This document shows positions 53,589 to 63,867 of a stretch of DNA of 64,000 bases, in pieces. Every line of letters starts with the position of its first letter. The stretch's first letter is position 1. The DNA is taken from positions 2,728,001-2,792,000 of the forward strand of contig NZ_AP029612.1 in assembly GCF_040362915.1 (NCBI RefSeq). The letters run 5' to 3'. A model generated the notes under the pieces. That model made no database searches. It was not told the DNA's origin and saw only the letters and a program-made list of their open reading frames with translations. This DNA is from Sediminibacterium sp. KACHI17 (GTDB lineage: Bacteria > Bacteroidota > Bacteroidia > Chitinophagales > Chitinophagaceae). The translations under genes and the position numbers were made by a program.

Positions 53589-55847
53589 TCATTTCTCATT
53601 TTCCGTATCAAATCGATCTACCCGCTGAATACCATTTAGTGATTTCAGTCTGTCGACCAACTCTTCCAGTTCCTCTTTGTCGTGTACGAATATTTTGATG
53701 GTTCCTTCAAATAAGCCTTCGCTTGATTCGATGGTTAATCCCGCAATATTGATCTTAAGGTCACCGCTGATTACATTCGTGATTTTATTCACAACCCCTA
53801 CATCATCCAAACCAATGATCTTGAGTCCGGTAAGGAAAGAAATTTCTTTGTTCTTCGCCCATTTGGTCTTTACCACTCTATGCCCATAATTAGCGAGTAG
53901 TTGTGCTGCATTTGGGCAACCGGTTCGATGTATGATCAGTCCTTTTCCCGTGCTCACAAAACCAAACACATCATCACCGGGTATGGGATTACAGCATTTG
54001 GCCAGCGTATACATGATCTTATCACTGCTTTCACCAAAAATGATCAGCTCAGAATCTTTTTTGCTGTATGTTTTTTGTGCCGGATCTGTAATGATCTCCT
54101 GAACAACAGGTTTGGGTTTAGGCACTTCGATCTTATCACCTAAAACCTGAAAATCTTTTAGTTCTTTCAGATCAAGCGCTTTGGTGGCAATTTTATAATG
54201 AAGGTCTAGCGATGATGGAAGTTTATAGAATTGAACCAGTTCTTCAATATTGTATGAACTATAAGCCGCGCCCATACTCTCCAATTTTCTTTGAAGTATG
54301 TATTTGCCGTCTTCCGCCACTTTTCTCTTTTCTTCCCTTAAAGCATCTTTGATCTTATTCCTTGCTTTGGCGGTTACCACAAAACCCAGCCAGTCTTCAG
54401 AGGGCTTTTGTTTATTGCTGGTGATGATCTCGATCTGATCGCCACTTCTTAATTTATGGCTGATAGGTACCAACTTGTGATGCACTTTGGCGCCAATACA
54501 TTTACTACCAATGGCAGAGTGAATAGAGAATGCAAAATCGAGGGCTGTACTTCCCATGGGAAGCATTTTCACCTCCCCTTTGGGGGTATATACATAAATT
54601 TCTTCGGCAAGAAAAGAAGTTTTGAAATCTTGTAAAAAGTCGACCCCTTCTGTGTCCTGTGTACTCAAGACCTCTCTGATCTGTCCAAACCATTTATCAA
54701 ACCTGTCTTCCTCATTATTTCCTTCCTTGTATTTGTAATGAGCCGCCAAACCTTTTTCAGCGATCTCATTCATTCGTTTTGTACGAATCTGAACCTCTAC
54801 CCATTTACCCTGCGGTCCCATTACGGTCGTGTGTAAGGCTTCATAGCCATTGCTTTTGGGATTGCTCAGCCAATCTCTCAGACGCTCGGGAGAAGGCATA
54901 TACTCATCAGTGATCATGGAATATACTTTCCAACAATCTTCTTTTTCTTTTTCAGCCGGGGAATCCAGTATCACACGAATGGCGAAGAGATCATACACTT
55001 CTTCAAAAGCCACGCCCTTTTTTTTGATCTTATTCCAGATAGAATGAATGCTTTTTGGGCGACCATAAATTTCAAAATTGAAATTGGCTGCCTGCATTTT
55101 TTCCTTTAACGGACGAATAAATTCATTGATATAACGGGTTCTTTCTCTCTTGGTCTCAGCGAGTTTTTTGGCAATATCTCTGTAAGCTTCCGGCTCCATA
55201 TATTTCATGGAGAGATCTTCCAGTTCGGTCTTGATATTGTACAATCCCATTCTGTGTGCCAGCGGTGCATAAACCCATACGGTCTCTGAAGCGATCTTTA
55301 ATTGTTTTTCCCGCTTCATATGATCCAACGTACGCATGTTATGCAAACGATCTGCCAGTTTGATCAGAATCACCCGAGGATCATCCGTAAGTGTTAAAAG
55401 GATCTTTTTGAAATTCTCCGCTTGTTGTGATGTGTTGGTATCCATCACGGTTGAGATCTTGGTAAGACCATCTACAATTCTTGAGATCTCAGTACCAAAT
55501 TCTCGTTCAATATCTTCAAGGGAAATATCTGTGTCTTCAACGGTATCATGTAATAATGCGCAAATGGTACTTCTAACACCTAAGCCGATCTCTTCCACGC
55601 AAATCATTGCTACAGCTATCGGATGAAGTATATAGGGTTCACCACTTTTTCTGCGCATGGTTTTGTGTGCATCGGCTGCCATTTGAAAAGCATGACGCAC
55701 CAATTCTTTATCACCTTTTTTGAGCTTTGATTTCAGACTTCTTAAAAGGGCACGATAATGTCTTAATATCTCATTTTTTTCCTGATCAGCATTCAGGTTA
55801 TAACGGGGTAAAACCACCTCTACAGTAGTATCTTTCGCTTGCTCCAT
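53589..55847 (-). CDS. Bifunctional (p)ppGpp synthetase/hydrolase
   Basis: Long RSH protein of 752 residues controlling the stringent alarmone. The ATG at 55847 (MEQAKDTTVEVVLPRYN) is chosen; an ATG at 55904 would read through a palindrome. Order: HD hydrolase domain with HPIAVAMI and ALLHDTVEDTD, synthetase domain with YDLFAIRVIL, KSNGYEALHTTV and WVEVQIRT, TGS domain EIYVYTPKGEVKMLP, a conserved-Cys zinc-like segment (AKCCNPIPGDDVFGF) and a C-terminal ACT domain. The intact HDxxED motif argues for working hydrolase, so SpoT/Rel-type rather than synthetase-only RelA. Confidence 0.95.
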   Translation of the reverse strand: MEQAKDTTVEVVLPRYNLNADQEKNEILRHYRALLRSLKSKLKKGDKELVRHAFQMAADAHKTMRRKSGEPYILHPIAVAMICVEEIGLGVRSTICALLHDTVEDTDISLEDIEREFGTEISRIVDGLTKISTVMDTNTSQQAENFKKILLTLTDDPRVILIKLADRLHNMRTLDHMKREKQLKIASETVWVYAPLAHRMGLYNIKTELEDLSMKYMEPEAYRDIAKKLAETKRERTRYINEFIRPLKEKMQAANFNFEIYGRPKSIHSIWNKIKKKGVAFEEVYDLFAIRVILDSPAEKEKEDCWKVYSMITDEYMPSPERLRDWLSNPKSNGYEALHTTVMGPQGKWVEVQIRTKRMNEIAEKGLAAHYKYKEGNNEEDRFDKWFGQIREVLSTQDTEGVDFLQDFKTSFLAEEIYVYTPKGEVKMLPMGSTALDFAFSIHSAIGSKCIGAKVHHKLVPISHKLRSGDQIEIITSNKQKPSEDWLGFVVTAKARNKIKDALREEKRKVAEDGKYILQRKLESMGAAYSSYNIEELVQFYKLPSSLDLHYKIATKALDLKELKDFQVLGDKIEVPKPKPVVQEIITDPAQKTYSKKDSELIIFGESSDKIMYTLAKCCNPIPGDDVFGFVSTGKGLIIHRTGCPNAAQLLANYGHRVVKTKWAKNKEISFLTGLKIIGLDDVGVVNKITNVISGDLKINIAGLTIESSEGLFEGTIKIFVHDKEELEELVDRLKSLNGIQRVDRFDTENEK

Positions 55848-55867
55848 ATCTGAATACGAATATACGA

Positions 55868-55912
55868 ATAGTCCATAGACCATAGACCATGGACTATGGA
55901 CCATGGTCTATG
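55868..55912. repeat. Word-iterated palindrome (CCATGG/CTATGG family)
   Basis: CATAGACCATGG (55881-55892) and CCATGGTCTATG (55901-55912) are perfect complements around an eight-base loop, and an extra copy GTCCATAGACC precedes them. It lies between the divergent RSH and ABC exporter genes and belongs to the same family as the elements at 23.1 and 44.7 kb. Confidence 0.8.
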
Positions 55913-55962
55913 CCCCCTCCCAAAAATTACAGCATCGGTAAACTCTGCCCCGTCATAGTTGT

Positions 55963-55970
55963 TACCTTTG
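55963..55970 (+). promoter_or_regulatory. -7 promoter element for the ABC exporter
   Basis: TACCTTTG, nine bases before the ATG at 55980. Predicted mRNA leader is only a few bases. Confidence 0.5.
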
Positions 55971-55979
55971 GCAACTGTC

Positions 55980-57797
55980 ATGAATGAAACGAGTAAAAAG
56001 AAGGTATTTGATTTTTCCTTACTAGGCAGGGTATTCCATTTCGTGAGGCCTTATAGAGGGATGTTCTATCTCAGTTTAGTGTTGGCTGTGGTCATGGCTT
56101 TGTTTGCGCCTATCCGACCTTATTTGATCCAGCTGACAGTGGATAAAGCAACGGGTAAATCCATTCATATTCCGGGTTGGTTAGAAACGGTACTTTGGAA
56201 TACCGATCTTTCTGATGCCAGCCGATTCATAATAGCAGTTACACTTTTTCAGATTGTATTCCTGGTTATTGAAACATCGATCCGTTTCATCTTCAGTTTT
56301 ATAACAGCATCCATGGGGCAGCATGTGGTGAAAGACATGCGTATCGCTGTTTATAAAAAGATATTAGGACTGAATCTGCGGCAGTTTGATAAAACGCCGA
56401 TTGGTACACTTACTACCCGAACGATCGATGATATTGAAAGGATCAATGATATCTTTTCTGACGGTCTTATCCCGATCATTGCAGATTTACTTACGATCAT
56501 TATAACACTTGCTACCATGTTCTGGATGGATTGGCGTTTGACACTCATCAGTCTGGCCCCCTTTCCGATCATGATCATAGCAACGTATTATTTTAAGGAG
56601 AGTGTCAATAAAAGTTTCGTAAAGGTTAGGAATGCAGTGGCTAGTCTGAACGCTTTTGTACAAGAACATATAACTGGAATGCAGGTGGTGCAAGCGTTTG
56701 CGGCAGAAGAGCGGGAGATGAACAAGTTTAAGAAGATCAATGCCGAACATCGCAACGCGAATATCAAAGCCATCTTTGCCTATTCAGTTTTCTTTCCCAT
56801 CGTAGAAGTGGTGCTTGCACTCAGTACCGGATTACTCGTATGGTGGATCGCCGGTAAATCTTTGGACGCAGGATTACTCATGGCATTCATTTTATACCTG
56901 AACCAAATATTCCGTCCCTTACGCGTCATTGCTGATAAGTTCAATGTGTTACAAATGGGAATGGTGGCAGCAGAAAGGGTGTTTAAAGTATTGGATAACA
57001 CAGATGAGTTATCTGCTGCTGATCATGGAAGCTATCAGCCTGCAATTATCAAAGGTGATATTGCTTTTGAGGATGTTTCCTTCGCATATATAGACGAGAA
57101 CTATGTATTGAAAAGTGTCAGCTTTCAGGTAAAAGCCGGAGAGACCGTTGCTTTGGTTGGACATACAGGCAGTGGGAAAACATCGATCATCAGTTTGTTG
57201 AATCGATTGTATCATATCCAAAAAGGAGTGATCAAAATCGACGGAGTTAATATCAATGAATATGATCTCGATCGATTGAGAAAAAGTATGGGTGTGGTCT
57301 TACAGGATGTATTCCTGTTTTCGGGTTCTGTTTTAGACAATATTACCCTCCGTGATCCATCCATTCGTAAAGAACAAGTGGAAGAAGCAGCAAAGCTCAT
57401 TGGGGTGCATGATTTTATTATGCAATTGCCGGGTGGCTATGATTACAATGTGATGGAAAGAGGAAGCACGCTTAGTTTGGGACAAAGACAGTTGCTGTCA
57501 TTCATCCGTGCATTATTATACAATCCGTCTATTTTGATTTTGGATGAAGCGACTTCGTCCATCGATACCGAAAGTGAAATACTGATCGAAAAAGCCATTG
57601 ATAAACTCATCTCAGGCCGAACATCCATTGTCATTGCTCACCGGCTTTCAACGATTCGTAAAGCGGATAAAATTATCGTGCTGGATAAAGGTGAGATCAA
57701 AGAGATCGGTAGTCATGATGAACTCTTGCTCATGGGCGGATTTTATGCCAAATTGCATGAGATGCAGTTTGAGAAAAAGAAGGCTGCATTGGTGTAA
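55980..57797 (+). CDS. ABC exporter, fused membrane and ATPase domains (MsbA/MdlB-like)
   Basis: Half-transporter of 605 residues. The ATG at 55980 (MNETSKKKVFDFSLLGRVF) follows the promoter element; an earlier alternative start at 55959 overlaps it. The N-terminal six-helix domain covers about residues 20-320, then an ATPase domain with Walker A GHTGSGKTS, Q-loop VVLQDVFLF, signature LSLGQRQLLS, Walker B ILILDEATSSID and H-loop IAHRLST. Note LSLGQRQ rather than the common LSGGQRQ: the second signature residue pair is SL, as in some heterodimeric or YheH/MdlB-type exporters. Substrate unknown. Confidence 0.9.
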   Translation: MNETSKKKVFDFSLLGRVFHFVRPYRGMFYLSLVLAVVMALFAPIRPYLIQLTVDKATGKSIHIPGWLETVLWNTDLSDASRFIIAVTLFQIVFLVIETSIRFIFSFITASMGQHVVKDMRIAVYKKILGLNLRQFDKTPIGTLTTRTIDDIERINDIFSDGLIPIIADLLTIIITLATMFWMDWRLTLISLAPFPIMIIATYYFKESVNKSFVKVRNAVASLNAFVQEHITGMQVVQAFAAEEREMNKFKKINAEHRNANIKAIFAYSVFFPIVEVVLALSTGLLVWWIAGKSLDAGLLMAFILYLNQIFRPLRVIADKFNVLQMGMVAAERVFKVLDNTDELSAADHGSYQPAIIKGDIAFEDVSFAYIDENYVLKSVSFQVKAGETVALVGHTGSGKTSIISLLNRLYHIQKGVIKIDGVNINEYDLDRLRKSMGVVLQDVFLFSGSVLDNITLRDPSIRKEQVEEAAKLIGVHDFIMQLPGGYDYNVMERGSTLSLGQRQLLSFIRALLYNPSILILDEATSSIDTESEILIEKAIDKLISGRTSIVIAHRLSTIRKADKIIVLDKGEIKEIGSHDELLLMGGFYAKLHEMQFEKKKAALV

Positions 57798-58026
57798 AAA
57801 TTCGTCTGAAACTGACGCATTATTATTTAGTGTAATACAATTTCGTTTTTTTACTACCAAATACCCTAAAAATAAACGTAAAGTAAGCTAACAGATGGGG
57901 TACTTCCACAGCCCTGACAGGTCTCGAAAAAATCAAAATCTTCTTGGAAAATGACCTAAACGGGAATGGTTGATTTTTTTCTTTGTTTTCCTGCTTAGAC
58001 TTTCCTTTTTCACCCCCTTTACCCCT

Positions 58027-58034
58027 ATCTTTGC
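58027..58034 (+). promoter_or_regulatory. -7 promoter element for the atp operon
   Basis: TATCTTTG, 19 bases before the atpB ATG at 58054. The spacer from 57798 to here (about 230 bases) shows no other clear signal. Confidence 0.55.
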
Positions 58035-58053
58035 CGCAAATTTCGAGACAGGT

Positions 58054-59393
<1,340 letters not shown>

Positions 59394-59406
59394 TCCGTTC
59401 AACTTT

Positions 59407-59446
59407 TTATACGGACCCCATGCAAAGGGCGGAAGGGTCCGTATAA
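59407..59446 (+). promoter_or_regulatory. Intercistronic hairpin between atpE and atpF
   Basis: Perfect 12-base stem TTATACGGACCC (59407-59418) with 59435-59446, loop of 16 bases, not followed by a T-run. It is probably an mRNA stabilising or processing element, or a partial terminator that keeps subunit c in excess, rather than a full stop. Confidence 0.6.
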
Positions 59447-59488
59447 CTTTCAAAGAAAGAAATTTCAAACGCTGTATAAACATAGTTT

Positions 59489-59998
59489 ATGTTATTAGAG
59501 ATCAACCCGCTGGTATTACCTGATATCGGATTAGTATTCTGGAATACTGTAGCATTCATCGTTTTATTCTTTGTATTGCGCGCCTTCGCTTGGAAGCCAA
59601 TGCTGAAAGCGATCCATGATCGTGAACAAGGAATTGAAGATGCTTTGAGCAAAGCCGATAAAATGAAGGCTGATATCGCTGCAATGCAGAGTGAAAATGA
59701 AGCATTATTGGCTAAAGCCCGTGAAGAAAGAGCTCAGATGATCAAAGAAGCGAAAGAAACCGCTGATAAAATGGTAGCTGACGCTAAAGAGAAGGCCAAG
59801 AATGAATATGACAGAATTGTTGCCGATGCACAAGTAGCGATCAACCAACAAAAGAATGCTGCTTTAACTGATGTTAAAAATCAGGTAGGTTCTTTAGTGG
59901 TAGAAGTAGCTGAAAAAGTATTGCGTCGCGAACTGAGCAATAAAGCTGAGCAGGAAAACTACATCAAGCAACTGGCTGATGGAGTAAAACTGAATTAA
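59489..59998 (+). CDS. atpF: ATP synthase F0 subunit b
   Basis: Stator stalk subunit of 169 residues: one N-terminal membrane helix (LVFWNTVAFIVLFFVLRAFA) then a long charged helix (HDREQGIEDALSKADKMKAD, AREERAQMIKEAKETADKM) that dimerises along the stalk. Length is normal. It is preceded by the atpE hairpin and followed by atpH after 24 bases. Confidence 0.95.
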   Translation: MLLEINPLVLPDIGLVFWNTVAFIVLFFVLRAFAWKPMLKAIHDREQGIEDALSKADKMKADIAAMQSENEALLAKAREERAQMIKEAKETADKMVADAKEKAKNEYDRIVADAQVAINQQKNAALTDVKNQVGSLVVEVAEKVLRRELSNKAEQENYIKQLADGVKLN

Positions 59999-60022
59999 TC
60001 AAATTCTCAAACTGAATAATAA

Positions 60023-60586
60023 ATGCAGAATCCACGTTTAGCAGGAAGATACGCTAAGAGTCTGGTTGACCTCGCAACAGAAAAAGGTCAGCTGGAAACA
60101 GTGTACGCAGATATGAAGTACCTGCAGGCTGTTTGTAAAAGCAGCAGAGATTTTGTAAATCTGTTGAAGAGTCCGGTAATCAAAGCAGATCAGAAGAATA
60201 GCATTATCAGCAGCGTTACCAATGGTAAAGTGAGTGAGCTGACAGCCGCATTCAATAACCTGTTGGTGAAAAAAGGACGCGAAGGTGATCTGTATGAGAT
60301 CGCTAATGCATTCATCGATCAATACAATGAGATCAAAGGCATTCACAAAGTAGTATTAACCACTGCGGTGCCTGTAAGCGACGAACTGAAAAAATCTATC
60401 GAACAGAAGGTAAAAGGCGACAAAAGTTTTGCCAATGTTGAACTGGAAACCAAAACAGACGAAAGTCTGATCGGTGGATTTGTTCTGGAATTCAATAATA
60501 ACCTGGTTGATGCAAGTATCTTGCGCGACCTGAAAGACATCAAAAAACAGTTCCTGCAGAATTTATATGTTCAGCAGTTACGATAA
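60023..60586 (+). CDS. atpH: ATP synthase F1 subunit delta
   Basis: Stator connector of 187 residues joining the b stalk to the top of the alpha3beta3 head. Begins PRLAGRYAKSLVDLATEKGQ, with the family's RYAKSL; C-terminal IGGFVLEFNNNLVDASILRD matches the conserved GG..L....ID.S motif. Length is normal and position between atpF and atpA is standard. Confidence 0.95.
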   Translation: MQNPRLAGRYAKSLVDLATEKGQLETVYADMKYLQAVCKSSRDFVNLLKSPVIKADQKNSIISSVTNGKVSELTAAFNNLLVKKGREGDLYEIANAFIDQYNEIKGIHKVVLTTAVPVSDELKKSIEQKVKGDKSFANVELETKTDESLIGGFVLEFNNNLVDASILRDLKDIKKQFLQNLYVQQLR

Positions 60587-60619
60587 TAACAAACACAATC
60601 ATCATTAAAAGAATACAGT

Positions 60620-62197
60620 ATGGTGGACATTAAACCCGATGAAATATCAGCGATACTGAGACAGCAGCTCAGCAATTTCAATGTATCTGCCGATTTAGAA
60701 GAAGTGGGTACCGTGTTACAGGTAGGTGACGGTATCGCCCGTGTGTATGGCCTGAATGGCGTACGCAGTGGTGAACTGGTTGAATTTGAAAACGGCACCA
60801 AAGCCATTGCCCTGAACCTTGAAGAAGACAACGTGGGTGTGGTATTGATGGGAGAGAGCAGTGATATCAAAGAAGGTGCTAAAGTAAAAAGAACCGGTAA
60901 GATCGCCTCTATTAAAGTAGGTGAAGGTGTGGTTGGTCGTGTGATCAATACCCTTGGAGAACCTATTGACGGTAAAGGTCCAATCGCTGGTGAATTATAC
61001 GAAATGCCTTTAGAGCGTAAAGCTCCTGGGGTAATCTATCGCGAGCCTGTTAAAGAACCATTACAAACCGGTATCAAAGCGATCGATGCGATGATCCCTG
61101 TTGGTCGTGGTCAGCGTGAGTTGGTGATCGGTGACCGTCAGACCGGTAAAACCGCAATCTGTATCGATACCATCATCAATCAAAAAGAATTTTACGATGC
61201 AGGTAAGCCTGTATATTGTATATATGTTGCGATCGGACAAAAAGCTTCTACCGTTGCCGGTGTTATGAAGACTTTGGCTGATAACGGTGCAATGGCTTAT
61301 ACAACTATCGTATCAGCTTCTGCATCTGATCCTGCACCTCAGCAGTTCTATGCTCCATTTGCTGGTGCCGCTATCGGAGAATTCTTCCGTGATACCGGTC
61401 GCCCCGCATTGATCATTTATGATGATCTGTCTAAGCAAGCGGTTGCGTACCGTGAAGTATCTCTGTTGTTGAGAAGACCTCCCGGACGTGAAGCATATCC
61501 TGGTGACGTATTCTACTTGCATAGCCGTTTGTTAGAGCGTGCCGCGAAAGTGATCGCTAATGATGATGTTGCTAAAAACATGAACGATCTCCCTGAATCT
61601 ATCAAACATCTTGTAAAAGGTGGTGGTTCTTTGACCGCATTGCCGATCATTGAAACACAGGCAGGTGACGTTTCTGCATACATTCCTACGAACGTAATTT
61701 CTATCACTGACGGACAGATCTTCCTAGAAGGTAACTTGTTCAACGCTGGTATTCGTCCGGCGATTAACGTAGGTATCTCTGTAAGCCGTGTGGGTGGTAA
61801 CGCGCAGATCAAATCCATGAAGAAAGTAGCAGGTACACTGAAACTGGATCAGGCCCTTTATCGTGAGATGGAAGCCTTCTCTAAATTCGGTGGTGACCTC
61901 GATGCTGCTACCAAACTGGTATTGGATAAAGGTGCTCGTAACGTGGAGATCCTGAAACAACCTCAGTACACTCCATTCTCAGTAGAAAAGCAAGTTGCGA
62001 TCATTTACTTAGGTACACAAGGTTTGTTACGTGAAGTAGCTGTGAAAAAAGTGAAAGACTTTGAAGCACACTTCCTCATGGAAATGGAAAACAAACTTCC
62101 TGATGTACTGGCTGAATTCAAGAAAGGTAATCTGCCTGAAGACGGTATCAACAAAATGGTTGAACTGGCGAAGAGCTTAATGCCTCAGTACAAATAA
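60620..62197 (+). CDS. atpA: ATP synthase F1 subunit alpha
   Basis: Non-catalytic nucleotide-binding subunit of 525 residues. Motifs: P-loop [15 protein letters not shown], the family segment [19 protein letters not shown] in part, [20 protein letters not shown] (20 letters) and [20 protein letters not shown] (20 letters). Length is normal. A strong terminator follows, so the operon ends here: atpG (gamma) is not next, and atpD/atpC are also outside the window. Confidence 0.98.
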   Translation: MVDIKPDEISAILRQQLSNFNVSADLEEVGTVLQVGDGIARVYGLNGVRSGELVEFENGTKAIALNLEEDNVGVVLMGESSDIKEGAKVKRTGKIASIKVGEGVVGRVINTLGEPIDGKGPIAGELYEMPLERKAPGVIYREPVKEPLQTGIKAIDAMIPVGRGQRELVIGDRQTGKTAICIDTIINQKEFYDAGKPVYCIYVAIGQKASTVAGVMKTLADNGAMAYTTIVSASASDPAPQQFYAPFAGAAIGEFFRDTGRPALIIYDDLSKQAVAYREVSLLLRRPPGREAYPGDVFYLHSRLLERAAKVIANDDVAKNMNDLPESIKHLVKGGGSLTALPIIETQAGDVSAYIPTNVISITDGQIFLEGNLFNAGIRPAINVGISVSRVGGNAQIKSMKKVAGTLKLDQALYREMEAFSKFGGDLDAATKLVLDKGARNVEILKQPQYTPFSVEKQVAIIYLGTQGLLREVAVKKVKDFEAHFLMEMENKLPDVLAEFKKGNLPEDGINKMVELAKSLMPQYK

Positions 62198-62221
62198 TCA
62201 GTCTTAGTTTAACTGACTATA

Positions 62222-62255
62222 CAAAGCCCCGGATTTTAGTCCGGGGCTTTTTTTG
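62222..62255 (+). terminator. Intrinsic terminator after atpA
   Basis: Perfect 11-base stem AAAGCCCCGGA with TCCGGGGCTTT, loop TTTTAG, then seven T. Confidence 0.92.
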
Positions 62256-62320
62256 TTAAACCGATTGACTGTCCTAAATGTAATTATTGGTAATTTTCAT
62301 AGATACAAATCATTCAACCT

Positions 62321-62890
62321 ATGCATGAGGTTTTAGAAAAACACATCAGAGCTAAACTCGGTACCGATACTGAGGGGTTGGAAGAAGTGATCTCTTATTT
62401 TCAACCCCTCGAGTTGAAGCGTAATGAATACCTTTTAAGAGAGGGAGAACTTTGCAGATCTTGTTATTTTATTGTGAGTGGTGTCATACAAGTATTTACA
62501 ATTGATGCGGTAGGTAATGAAACAACCCGTGATTTTATTTTAGAAGAACATTGGTTGATGGAGATCAACAGCTTTTTACAACAAATACCCTCTAAAGAAT
62601 TTTTCCGTGCCGCAGAAGCATCACAAGTACTATTCATCAATAGGGATCACTTTATGGAATTATCGGTACGATTCCCGCAATTTGAAAAAATGTACCGACA
62701 GATATTAGAGCTGTCTTATGCTAATTCTGTTTATCGGATCAATAGTTTTGTTTCAATGGATGCACTTGAACGTTTGCGTTGGATGATGGATCATCAACCT
62801 AAACTATTCACACGTTTATCCAGCAAAATGATCGCTTCTTACCTGGGCATCTCTCCCGAAACCTATACCAGACTAAAAGGCAAGTTGTAA
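62321..62890 (+). CDS. Crp/Fnr family transcription regulator
   Basis: Protein of 189 residues. The N-terminal cyclic-nucleotide-binding-type beta roll (LLREGELCRSCYFIVSGVIQ, 20 letters) precedes a dimer helix and a short C-terminal helix-turn-helix ending YLGISPETYTRLKGKL. The recognition helix keeps the E-xx-[S/T]-R pattern of FNR (here ETYTR), which contacts TTGAY half-sites. N-terminal Fe-S cysteines of true FNR are absent. A perfect FNR-type operator lies right after its stop codon. Confidence 0.9.
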   Translation: MHEVLEKHIRAKLGTDTEGLEEVISYFQPLELKRNEYLLREGELCRSCYFIVSGVIQVFTIDAVGNETTRDFILEEHWLMEINSFLQQIPSKEFFRAAEASQVLFINRDHFMELSVRFPQFEKMYRQILELSYANSVYRINSFVSMDALERLRWMMDHQPKLFTRLSSKMIASYLGISPETYTRLKGKL

Positions 62891-62893
62891 AAT

Positions 62894-62909
62894 CTTGACA
62901 TTTGTCAAG
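62894..62909. promoter_or_regulatory. FNR-type operator ahead of YCII/DoxX-like genes
   Basis: CTTGACATTTGTCAAG contains TTGAC-N4-GTCAA, an exact dyad with seven-base arms. It lies 3 bases after the Crp/Fnr stop and 66 bases before the YCII ATG. If CATTTTTG at 62931-62938 is the -7 element, the site is centred near -43, close to the -41.5 position used for class II activation. Confidence 0.65.
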
Positions 62910-62974
62910 AGCCACCTATACTAACCTTTTCATTTTTGTGAGGACCAAATTTTAAAACCTAAATCTTCACAATC

Positions 62975-63322
62975 ATGAAAGAGTATCTTTTGTTATTCTA
63001 CAATCAATCCGGGAACGGACAGTATATCACTTCGCCTGAAGATATGCTGGAAGACATGCCCAAGTGGCAACAGTGGATCGGAAATATCGCAATGCAAGGA
63101 AAATTGGTATCCAGTAAACCGATAGAATTTGATGGCACAATCGTCTATCAGCAAGGAGTACAGAATGGTCCTCTTATTCAGCAACAAATCTTGTTAACAG
63201 GTTATCTGATCTGTAAAGCTGAAAGTTTGGATGAAGTAACAGACTGGTCGAAAAGCTGTCCCATTCTGAAATATGAAAAGGGAGTAGTGGAGATTCGCCC
63301 GATCATGCCATTTGAAATTTAA
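62975..63322 (+). CDS. YCII/DGPF-domain protein
   Basis: Protein of 115 residues with the YCII-related ferredoxin-like fold: begins MKEYLLLFYNQSG, central MPKWQQWIGNIAMQGKLVSS (20 letters) and C-terminal GYLICKAESLDEVTDWSKSC (20 letters) and VVEIRPIM. Function of this family is not established; some members lie beside ECF sigma factors, but here the neighbour is a Crp/Fnr regulator. It is 18 bases ahead of a DoxX-like gene. Confidence 0.85.
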   Translation: MKEYLLLFYNQSGNGQYITSPEDMLEDMPKWQQWIGNIAMQGKLVSSKPIEFDGTIVYQQGVQNGPLIQQQILLTGYLICKAESLDEVTDWSKSCPILKYEKGVVEIRPIMPFEI

Positions 63323-63340
63323 ACTTCAACACAAAATCTT

Positions 63341-63709
63341 ATGCAAAAAATATTATCACTTGGGAAATGGCTCTTTATACTGTCATTCCTATTATACACC
63401 GGACTACATTTCGGATTACCACAAGTTGGTGCGGATATGATTCCTTCTTTCTTTCCTGCACGACTTTTCCTGAATTATGCAACAGGTGTTTTGATCACCG
63501 CATTTATTGTGAGTTGCCTGATCGGTAAATACGATCAGCTGGCTTCCTTGCTCATGGCTTTGTATGTTTTGCTGATGATCTTCCTGATCCATATTCCCAG
63601 AGCAGCCGAAAGCAGTAATGATATGCTGAATATTTTCCGCAATATCATGGTGATTGGAGCCTTGTTAATGTATGCAAAGGCATTCGCAAAGGATAGATGG
63701 ATCGTTTAA
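63341..63709 (+). CDS. DoxX-like four-helix membrane protein
   Basis: Protein of 122 residues with four hydrophobic segments (LFILSFLLYTGLHF, YATGVLITAFIVSCLIG, LLMALYVLLMIFLI, IFRNIMVIGALLMYAKAF). The pattern, short length and IFRNIMVIGALLMYA near the end match the DoxX-like group. Physiological role unknown. It follows the YCII gene closely and is probably under the same FNR-type operator. Confidence 0.75.
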   Translation: MQKILSLGKWLFILSFLLYTGLHFGLPQVGADMIPSFFPARLFLNYATGVLITAFIVSCLIGKYDQLASLLMALYVLLMIFLIHIPRAAESSNDMLNIFRNIMVIGALLMYAKAFAKDRWIV

Positions 63710-63736
63710 AACACTAGTAAACTGATAAAAAATCGG

Positions 63737-63768
63737 AAAGGAATTGCCATACGCAGTTCCTTTTTTAT
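63737..63768 (+). terminator. Terminator after the DoxX-like gene
   Basis: AAGGAATTGC pairs with GCAGTTCCTT (one mismatch) around CATAC, followed by TTTT. Confidence 0.7.
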
Positions 63769-63814
63769 TGAAAATCAATCAGTTGATTTGCTAATAAAAA
63801 AGTTTTATTTATAA

Positions 63815-63846
63815 TTTGGTTTATAAAATAAACTATTCTATGTTTG
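63815..63846 (+). promoter_or_regulatory. Promoter of the last gene (-33 and -7)
   Basis: TTTGG at 63815-63819 and TATGTTTG at 63839-63846, with 20 bases between the TTG and the TA, the same spacing as the rplS promoter. ATG follows 21 bases after. Confidence 0.75.
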
Positions 63847-63867
63847 TCCTGTCAAAACAACTGAGCA

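Noticed and set aside
55848..55904. N-terminal extension of the RSH protein from an ATG at 55904
   Set aside because: It is coded by the CCATGG palindrome; the ATG at 55847 fits the family.
23132..55912. CRISPR array from the repeated CCATGG and AAGCTACAAGC words
   Set aside because: Words are short, degenerate, inverted rather than direct, without uniform spacers, and no cas gene is present.
57970..58053. Longer atpB starting at 57970
   Set aside because: The TATCTTTG promoter element lies within this stretch, so transcripts would start after it; residues there are not conserved-looking.
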